DNA of 5,252 nucleotides from an uncultured Candidatus Competibacteraceae bacterium (GTDB lineage Bacteria > Pseudomonadota > Gammaproteobacteria > Competibacterales > Competibacteraceae): assembly GCA_937872125.1 (NCBI GenBank), contig CALMNY010000222.1, forward strand, positions 1 through 5,252, read 5' to 3'. Positions 1-5,252 of the stretch are shown one piece after another (the stretch's first letter is position 1; the number at the start of each line of letters is the position of its first letter). Made by a program: the position numbers and the translations under genes. The notes under the pieces were generated by a model. That model worked only from the letters and a program-made list of their open reading frames with translations. It was not told where the DNA came from and did not search any database.

Positions 1-2
1 AT

Positions 3-155
3 GTCCGCGCCGTGGAAGGGATTCTGCTGCCGATGATCGAGCCGGTGCTCAATCCATTGTGGGTGTTTCTGCTGCTGGGAGAAACGCCGGGGCCGCTGGC
101 GCTGCTGGGCGGGGCGATCATTCTGGGTGCGGTAATGGTTCGGGCGGTGCGGTAA
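3..155 (+). CDS. EamA/DMT-family transporter, C-terminal end (partial)
   Basis: This is the last 50 codons of an integral inner-membrane protein whose start lies left of the window. The frame opens at base 3 and ends at a TAA (153-155). What is visible fits the final part of a ten-helix drug/metabolite transporter: a conserved Glu-Pro turn (EPVLNPLWVF), a hydrophobic helix with the LLLGE motif, a short polar break (TPGP), then a last Gly/Ala-rich hydrophobic helix (LLGGAIILGAVMV) ending in a basic tail (RAVR). This helix-LGE-helix ending is typical of EamA repeats. The substrate cannot be told from the fragment. It converges on the minus-strand toxin-like gene with only 22 bases between stop codons, and no obvious terminator hairpin lies in that gap. 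Alternative: another small multidrug-type transporter of the same superfamily. Confidence 0.75.
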   Translation, partial: VRAVEGILLPMIEPVLNPLWVFLLLGETPGPLALLGGAIILGAVMVRAVR

Positions 156-177
156 CCATGGTTGGCAACGAGTAAAG

Positions 178-540
178 CTAAAGAGGTGGCAAGGCCCGCA
201 TCCGCAGGCGGTTTTCCTCTACGACTGAAAAATGGCCTGCCCAATCATTACGGGATTGCAAAATGGTCTTGATGAGATGAACCGCGATGGAAGGCGAGGG
301 TAGCGAAATGCGAAACAATACAATGCCGCAGGTGGCGGGTAATCGGCAGCGATAGGCAAGATCACCGAAATCCTTGTCGAAAGTTAGCAGTATCCGACGT
401 TCGGCAACCGCGCGGGTCAATACCTGACGGTCGGTGCTGCCAGGAGCATCGGTGCGAATCCACACAATGTCATGGCCGGCCTCGCGCAGCGCGGTGACTG
501 CATCGCCCAGGAAATTTTCGTCGGCCAGAAATCGCGCCAT
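178..540 (-). CDS. DUF5615 PIN-like domain protein (putative toxin)
   Basis: A 120-residue protein matching the DUF5615 (COG4634-like) PIN-like family across its whole length. Visible hallmarks are the N-terminal acidic cluster FLADENF (Asp7, Glu8), the central strand and acidic motif LLTFDKDFGDLAY (Asp55 and Asp57), the following hydrophobic strand GIVLFRI (72-78), and a C-terminal VVEENRLRMRALP segment. The acidic residues are those expected to bind metal in a PIN-type RNase. Family knowledge: members pair with DUF433 proteins and are predicted toxins that cleave RNA; activity here is inferred. The ATG lies one base after the stop codon of the upstream DUF433 gene and has no clear Shine-Dalgarno, so translation is probably coupled. 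Both genes read leftward as one unit. No truncation or missing acidic residue is apparent. Confidence 0.85.
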   Translation of the reverse strand: MARFLADENFLGDAVTALREAGHDIVWIRTDAPGSTDRQVLTRAVAERRILLTFDKDFGDLAYRCRLPATCGIVLFRISLPSPSIAVHLIKTILQSRNDWAGHFSVVEENRLRMRALPPL

Positions 541-541
541 A

Positions 542-781
542 TCATGCGGCTATTGAAGGCAGAGGGAATATCCGTTCCGCGCGCAACAGGGCGCTGGCGT
601 ACTCCAAACAGGCTATGATGTCCTCGTGCGCCAGCCCTGGATAATTGCGCAAAATATCCTCCTCAGACCAGCCCTGGGCCAAAAGATCAATAATGAACTC
701 CACCGCAAGCCGGCTGCCTTTGATCACTGGCTTGCCCAGCAGAATGTCGGGATTGAGCACGATGCGATCATTCCAGTTCAT
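542..781 (-). CDS. DUF433 domain protein (putative antitoxin)
   Basis: A 79-residue protein of the DUF433 (COG2442-like) family. Diagnostic motifs are the N-terminal strand MNWNDRIVLNPDI, the signature GKPVIKGSRLAVEFI (16-30), the helical segment DLLAQGWSEEDILRNYPGL (32-50), and the helix beginning at HEDI (52-55) and running through CLEYA. This is a small winged-helix-like DNA-binding fold, commonly the antitoxin and autoregulator of a DUF5615 partner, which follows here after a single base. The start is set at the ATG at 779-781 because GGAG lies six bases upstream (plus-strand 788-791) and family homology begins at that Met. A TTG start 33 bases further upstream would add 11 residues that do not look like the family. 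It is divergent to purB, whose start lies 96 bases away. DNA binding and antitoxin function are inferred from family and context. Confidence 0.85.
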   Translation of the reverse strand: MNWNDRIVLNPDILLGKPVIKGSRLAVEFIIDLLAQGWSEEDILRNYPGLAHEDIIACLEYASALLRAERIFPLPSIAA

Positions 782-787
782 TGTAAG

Positions 788-791
788 CTCC
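788..791 (-). promoter_or_regulatory. Ribosome binding site of the DUF433 gene
   Basis: On the minus strand, GGAG lies six bases before the ATG at 781. It decides in favour of that ATG over the upstream TTG at 814. Confidence 0.65.
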
Positions 792-805
792 GAATCTTGC
801 CGTAA

Positions 806-2248
<1,443 letters not shown>

Positions 2249-2252
2249 AGCG

Positions 2253-3422
2253 ATGTCGCCACGAGTGTTGGGTGATCTGAGTCCCGCGCGCTTTCTGGCC
2301 GAGTACTGGCAGAAACAACCGCTGGTGGTGCGTGGCGCGTGGCCGGGGTTCCGCGATCCATTCACCCCGGAGGAACTGGCGGGGCTGGCCTGCGAAGAGG
2401 GCGTGAAATCGTGGTTGATGCTGGAACAGGACGGTGAAGAGCCAGCGGCAACGCGCCATGGCCCTTTTACCGACGCTGATTTTCTCAGTTTGCCGGATAC
2501 CGGTTGGACCTTGCGGGTGGCCGATGTCGAAAAGCACGCCCCGGATTTGGCGACGCTGTTGGAGCCATTCCGTTTCATCCCGGACTGGCGCGTCCATGGT
2601 CTGACGATCAGCTACGCCACGCCGCCGGGAATGGTCGTGCCACGCGCGAACGATGGCGATGTCTTTCTGGTGCAAGGCCAGGGGCGGCGCTATTGGCAAA
2701 TCGCCCGCCGGACGTCCGCGCCAGACGCGGACGAGACCGCTGCCGGGTTTGCGCCACAGTGGGAATGGGCGCTGGAACCGGGGGATTTGCTCTATCTGCC
2801 GCCGGGCGTCCTCTATCGCGGCGCAACGCTGGAATCCAGCCTGACCTACACCGTAGACTGCCGCGCCCCCAGCCACCGGGAACTGCTCAACAGCTTTCTG
2901 GAGTTTTTGCAGGAAGGGATTGATCCCGATGCGCGCTATGCCGATCCCGATCTGACCGTGCAGGATAACCCCGGTGAAATCGCTCCCGCGGCTTTAGCCA
3001 AGGTGCGGGAACTGCTCCGGCAAACCATTGCCCTGGATGATGAGACGCTGGCGGTCTGGTTTGGGCGCTATCTGAGCACACCCAAGCCGGGGTTTGAAGC
3101 TGAACCCGAAATGGAGCCTTACGACGAGGACGAGCTGCGGAACCATCTGCGCGGCGGTGGAACTCTGGAGCGTAATCCCGGCTCGCAGTTTTACTACATC
3201 GCCGAACCGCAGGCGGAAACGATTCTGTTCGTGGATGGGCAGGAATTCGCGCTGGGGCCGACGGTGGCGTTCATGGCCCCGCTGCTGTGTCGGCATCGGG
3301 CATTAACTCCCGCGCTGCTGCGCGCGGCGTTGCAACAGCCAGACGCCCGGCAACTGCTGCTGGACCTGCTGAACGAGGGCTATCTGGTGATCTACGAGGA
3401 TGCGGCTGACGAAGGAGAGTGA
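2253..3422 (+). CDS. RoxA/YcfD-like cupin (JmjC) protein lacking the iron ligands
   Basis: A 389-residue homologue of the ribosomal protein uL16 arginine hydroxylase RoxA (YcfD, 373 aa in E. coli). Alignable blocks are FLAEYWQKQPLVVRGAW (14-30), TPEELAGLA (38-46), LEPFRFIPDWR (103-113), DVFLVQGQGRRYW (136-148), EPGDLLYLPPG (175-185) and RAPSHRELL (204-212), followed by the dimerisation/winged-helix-like C-terminal half ending in LLNEGYLVIYED. Active family members bind Fe(II) through an HxD...H triad (His125, Asp127 and His187 in E. coli). Here the equivalent positions are Arg131, Asn133 and Tyr188, so all three ligands are absent. The 2-oxoglutarate-binding arginine (E. coli Arg140) appears to be kept as Arg146. 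The frame is open throughout, which argues for a maintained non-catalytic protein (pseudoenzyme) rather than decay; this is inference. It is probably co-transcribed with purB. Hydroxylase activity should not be assigned. Confidence 0.85.
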   Translation: MSPRVLGDLSPARFLAEYWQKQPLVVRGAWPGFRDPFTPEELAGLACEEGVKSWLMLEQDGEEPAATRHGPFTDADFLSLPDTGWTLRVADVEKHAPDLATLLEPFRFIPDWRVHGLTISYATPPGMVVPRANDGDVFLVQGQGRRYWQIARRTSAPDADETAAGFAPQWEWALEPGDLLYLPPGVLYRGATLESSLTYTVDCRAPSHRELLNSFLEFLQEGIDPDARYADPDLTVQDNPGEIAPAALAKVRELLRQTIALDDETLAVWFGRYLSTPKPGFEAEPEMEPYDEDELRNHLRGGGTLERNPGSQFYYIAEPQAETILFVDGQEFALGPTVAFMAPLLCRHRALTPALLRAALQQPDARQLLLDLLNEGYLVIYEDAADEGE

Positions 3423-3450
3423 ACGGCGGTTTGTCGAGGTCAGACCACCC

Positions 3451-3455
3451 GGGAG
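3451..3455 (+). promoter_or_regulatory. Ribosome binding site of the small ORF at 3465
   Basis: GGGAG lies nine bases before the ATG at 3465. A good SD in front of a 37-codon ORF suggests that the 5' end of a once larger gene has survived. Confidence 0.4.
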
Positions 3456-3464
3456 ATTAAAATC

Positions 3465-3578
3465 ATGTATCTGAATGCTCAACAATGGGCTGAGCACATG
3501 CCGGATGCCCGCGAACTGCTCAGCGACGAACCGCCCATGGAAAGCACTCAACACTATCAACAACTGGCTGATAGGTAG
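3465..3578 (+). pseudogene. N-terminal remnant of a Uma2-type nuclease gene (tentative)
   Basis: A 37-codon ORF starting MYLNAQQWAEHMPDAREL and ending at TAG. The central stretch LLSDEPPMESTQHYQQLA resembles the N-terminal segment of one subgroup of Uma2-family (DUF820, PD-(D/E)XK-like) proteins, where a short acidic stretch and a Pro-Met-Glu-Ser/Thr motif followed by His precede the first long helix. If so, everything after about residue 35, including the nuclease core, is missing. It starts 42 bases after the cupin stop, has its own SD, and ends nine bases before the convergent stop codon of the diguanylate cyclase, so the lost part may have been removed when that neighbour was joined. The similarity was judged from memory over some 20 residues. 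Alternatives are a genuine small protein or a chance ORF. Confidence 0.4.
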
Positions 3579-3587
3579 GCATTTGAC

Positions 3588-4529
3588 TCACGCTGGCGAT
3601 GGGTGATGAGCCGCGTCAGCTTCGCACCGCACGCAATTGCGCCCCGCCGCCTTAGCTGCATATAACGCCTGATCAGCCCGTTGGATGAATTTGCTGGCGC
3701 TGTCCAGAGCGTGAAGCTGTGCGGCGCCAATGCTCACGGTGACGTGGAACTTCTGCTCTGGGGCGCCCGGATCAACGGAGTGTTCTGCCACAGCCTCGCG
3801 CAGCCGTTCCGCCACGACCACGGCGGCGGCGATTCCTGAATCGGGCAACAACAGAGCGAACTCTTCACCGCCGAGCCGCCCCATCAAATCATATATTCGG
3901 CACTCCCGTCGGCACACGCCCACAAAATCGCGCAGCGCCGCATCACCCGCGTAATGCCCCAGGGTATCGTTGACGCGCTTGAAGTGGTCCAAATCCATCA
4001 TCAGTAGCGCCAGGGGGTGATCAAAGCGCCACGCCCGTTTCATCTCCTCGGCGAGGCGCTGGTCGAAAGCCCGACGGGTCATGACCCCTGTGAGCGAGTC
4101 GGTGCGCGACAGGTGATCCAGTTCTTGCTCCAAACGTTTGTGTTCGGTGATATCGGTGAAGGTGCGGACAAAACCGCCATTGGGGAGGGGAGTATGCGTC
4201 AGCAGACACCAGCGCATCTCACCCAGAACATCCTGCGGAAATTCAAACGAGAAAGGCTCTCGTATATCCAATTCGCGGATGGCCCGTTCGAGCATTGCAG
4301 CATCCTGATCCGTATGTTGCGCCCAATCCCGGATCACATCGCGGAAATCTTTACCCACATACAAAGTACCTGCGGGAAAGCAGAAGATGTCGAACATCGG
4401 ACGATTGAACGCCAGCGTGCGATAGTTGCTGTCCACCATCACGATCCCCTGGGGGACGATATCCAGTATCAGGTCCAGGATATCGGCCGGCTGAGAAAGC
4501 AGGTTGGCCGCAAGACTACCTTTGTTCAT
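3588..4529 (-). CDS. PAS-GGDEF diguanylate cyclase
   Basis: A 313-residue cytosolic signalling enzyme predicted to make cyclic di-GMP from two GTP. Residues about 15-130 form a PAS domain of the PAS_7 type (ILDIVPQGIVMVDSNYRTLAFN at its start, ending in the characteristic GGFVRTFTDITEHK), joined by a short helix (KRLEQELDHLSRTDSLTG) to a GGDEF domain (about 142-301). The active site looks complete: Asp179 in DLDHFKRVND, Asn187, Asp196, and GGEEF at 220-224 with Glu222. These match PleD Asp327, Asn335, Asp344 and Glu370 at identical spacing. The inhibitory RxxD site is present as RIYD (211-214), with the matching secondary Arg242, so product inhibition is expected. No signal peptide or membrane helix is seen. 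The ATG has GGAG six bases upstream. The PAS ligand is unknown. It converges on the purB-cupin side and diverges from cobU. Confidence 0.93.
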   Translation of the reverse strand: MNKGSLAANLLSQPADILDLILDIVPQGIVMVDSNYRTLAFNRPMFDIFCFPAGTLYVGKDFRDVIRDWAQHTDQDAAMLERAIRELDIREPFSFEFPQDVLGEMRWCLLTHTPLPNGGFVRTFTDITEHKRLEQELDHLSRTDSLTGVMTRRAFDQRLAEEMKRAWRFDHPLALLMMDLDHFKRVNDTLGHYAGDAALRDFVGVCRRECRIYDLMGRLGGEEFALLLPDSGIAAAVVVAERLREAVAEHSVDPGAPEQKFHVTVSIGAAQLHALDSASKFIQRADQALYAAKAAGRNCVRCEADAAHHPSPA

Positions 4530-4535
4530 TGGCTA

Positions 4536-4539
4536 CTCC
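4536..4539 (-). promoter_or_regulatory. Ribosome binding site of the diguanylate cyclase
   Basis: On the minus strand, GGAG lies six bases upstream of the ATG at 4529. This supports the chosen start. Confidence 0.6.
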
Positions 4540-4562
4540 GACTTTTACGGGAACCCGCAGAT

Positions 4563-4588
4563 GGTGGATTTTGCTTCGCTCATCCACC
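4563..4588. repeat. Inverted repeat (7-bp stem) in the cyclase leader
   Basis: GGTGGAT at 4563-4569 is perfectly complementary to ATCCACC at 4582-4588, with a 12-base loop. It lies 24 bases upstream of the cyclase SD. If the leader RNA covers it, it would form a hairpin near the ribosome binding site. It is not followed by a T-run in the minus direction, so it is not an intrinsic terminator. Confidence 0.45.
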
Positions 4589-4604
4589 CCGCCCATTATT
4601 TTAT

Positions 4605-4620
4605 TGTTGTCGGAACAACA
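4605..4620. repeat. Small inverted repeat (6-bp stem, 4-base loop)
   Basis: TGTTGT at 4605-4610 and ACAACA at 4615-4620 flank a CGGA loop. In the minus direction the stem is followed by A-rich rather than T-rich sequence, so it is not a terminator. It could be an RNA hairpin or an operator half-site pair. Confidence 0.35.
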
Positions 4621-4820
4621 GGTTTGTGGATCGAAAATGGCTCACTGGCGAATGATCGCAGCCACCGGAGAACCCGTGCAGCACAGGATCAGCGCCCTGC
4701 CCCACCAACCCTTGCTGATAAACCGGGCCAACGCAATGGCGGTTCTTCTGAATTTCAATTGTAATACTAACAATCATAAATGTTTCAATTAGAAAAGTCA
4801 GTTGCAGAATTTTCAATCAA

Positions 4821-4826
4821 ATTATA
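4821..4826 (-). promoter_or_regulatory. Perfect -10 hexamer, possible promoter of the cyclase gene
   Basis: Read on the minus strand the hexamer is TATAAT, a perfect -10, but there is no recognisable -35 at 16-18 bases (AACCAA at 17). If used, the transcript would start near 4814 and carry a leader of roughly 285 bases, including both inverted repeats. In AT-rich DNA a match of this kind can arise by chance. Confidence 0.25.
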
Positions 4827-4867
4827 CATAAGTCCCGTTATTCTTGGTTGCCCCACGCTCCCTAGAT

Positions 4868-4895
4868 TTGGCAATCCGCTAAAATCAACGATAAT
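4868..4895 (+). promoter_or_regulatory. Sigma-70-type promoter candidate for cobU
   Basis: TTGGCA (4868-4873, 5/6 match to -35), a 16-base spacer, and GATAAT (4890-4895, 5/6 match to -10). Transcription would begin near 4902, giving a leader of about 45 bases before the cobU ATG. That leaves little room for a full riboswitch downstream of the start site. Confidence 0.5.
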
Positions 4896-4946
4896 TAAGC
4901 TGCGCTATCCACAACGCGCGCTGGAAAATAACAATAACCCATTGAC

Positions 4947-5252
4947 ATGAAAGAACTCATTCTCGGCGGCACCCGTTCCGGCAAGAGCGCCTTCGCCCAG
5001 CGGCGAGCAATCGCCAGCGGTCTTGAGGTCGTTTATCTCGCCACCGCTCAGGCCGGCGACGCGGAGATGGCCGAGCGCATCGCCCGCCACCGCGCCGCCC
5101 GCCCCGGCGATTGGGGCCTGGTCGAGGAACCGCTGGCGCTGGCCGCCGCGCTGTGCGTCCACGCGGCCCCGAACCGCAGCCTGCTGGTGGACTGCCTGAC
5201 GCAGTGGCTCAGCAACCAGCAGCAAGGCAACCAGCCAAGCCACGAAGAAGCC
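4947..5252 (+). CDS. cobU: Adenosylcobinamide kinase / adenosylcobinamide-phosphate guanylyltransferase, N-terminal part (partial)
   Basis: The first 102 codons of CobU (CobP), running off the right edge; the family is usually about 170-180 residues. The enzyme phosphorylates adenosylcobinamide and then transfers GMP to it, in nucleotide-loop assembly of cobalamin. Visible are the P-loop GGTRSGKS (7-14), the YLATAQAGDAEMAERI segment (30-45) with the conserved Asp-x-Glu-Met, His48 in RHRAARP (aligns with Salmonella CobU His46, which carries the GMP intermediate), the conserved trailing Trp56, and the Walker-B-like LLVDCLTQWLSN (79-90). The ATG is the only good start, because an in-frame TAA lies ten bases upstream (4935-4937); the SD is weak. 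It diverges from the cyclase gene. Other cob genes may follow beyond the window. Confidence 0.93.
   Translation, partial: MKELILGGTRSGKSAFAQRRAIASGLEVVYLATAQAGDAEMAERIARHRAARPGDWGLVEEPLALAAALCVHAAPNRSLLVDCLTQWLSNQQQGNQPSHEEA

Larger units (their letters stand above)
4530..4946. other. Divergent intergenic region between the cyclase gene and cobU
   Basis: About 417 bases with no convincing gene. The half next to the cyclase is GC-rich with short inverted repeats (4548-4620). From about 4745 to 4930 it becomes AT-rich, in contrast to the coding sequence on both sides, as expected for a promoter region. Open frames exist on both strands (for example minus 4601-4816) but lack ribosome binding sites and recognisable motifs. 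No tRNA was found. The cobalamin riboswitch consensus elements that sometimes precede cob genes were not found on the plus strand. Confidence 0.6.

Noticed and set aside
3428..3446. Possible terminator hairpin after the cupin gene (GGTTTG / CAGACC with one wobble pair)
   Set aside because: Weak 6-bp stem with no T-run after it; not a credible intrinsic terminator.
4017..4655. 212-codon plus-strand open frame opposite the cyclase
   Set aside because: Antisense to the PAS-GGDEF gene, with no domain motif and no good ribosome binding site.
4601..4816. 71-codon minus-strand ORF upstream of the cyclase
   Set aside because: No Shine-Dalgarno before its ATG, which lies only a few bases from the TATAAT hexamer, and no recognisable motif; the N-terminal hydrophobic run merely reflects AT-rich DNA.
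4620..4946. Cobalamin riboswitch upstream of cobU
   Set aside because: I looked for the conserved B12-box and core elements on the plus strand and did not find them; the likely promoter also leaves only about 45 bases of leader. A covariance-model scan would settle it.
4905..5243. 112-codon minus-strand ORF opposite cobU
   Set aside because: Antisense shadow; the plus strand carries the CobU P-loop, His48 and DCLT motifs.

Overview
The window is GC-rich, compactly coded bacterial chromosome. It most resembles a gammaproteobacterium. The PurB is the 456-residue proteobacterial type with the same length and catalytic His position as E. coli PurB, and it is followed directly by a homologue of the ribosomal-protein hydroxylase RoxA/YcfD. 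The genus cannot be fixed from sequence alone.

Layout from left to right: (1) positions 1-155 hold the 3' end of a plus-strand EamA/DMT-type membrane transporter. (2) Positions 178-781, minus strand, hold a two-gene module, a DUF433 antitoxin-like protein followed one base later by a DUF5615 PIN-like protein, which matches a known family of toxin-antitoxin pairs. (3) Positions 878-3422, plus strand, hold a tight purB-cupin operon with a 4-nt gap. purB looks fully functional. The cupin/JmjC protein is full length and clearly RoxA-like, but all three expected Fe(II) ligands are replaced (Arg, Asn and Tyr in place of His, Asp and His). (4) Positions 3465-3578 hold a 37-codon plus-strand ORF with its own ribosome binding site, probably the N-terminal remnant of a Uma2-type nuclease gene. 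(5) Positions 3588-4529, minus strand, hold a cytosolic PAS-GGDEF diguanylate cyclase with an intact active site and intact c-di-GMP inhibitory site. (6) Positions 4530-4946 are non-coding. The part near the cyclase start is GC-rich with small inverted repeats, and the remainder is AT-rich with a good plus-strand promoter candidate. (7) From 4947 to the window end is the 5' portion of cobU/cobP of cobalamin biosynthesis.

Functionally this is housekeeping metabolism (AMP synthesis, cobalamin assembly) interspersed with accessory genes (the toxin-antitoxin pair, the gene remnant, the signalling enzyme). The most notable observation is the apparently metal-free RoxA-like protein kept in frame behind purB. 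No CRISPR array, insertion sequence, rRNA or tRNA was seen.
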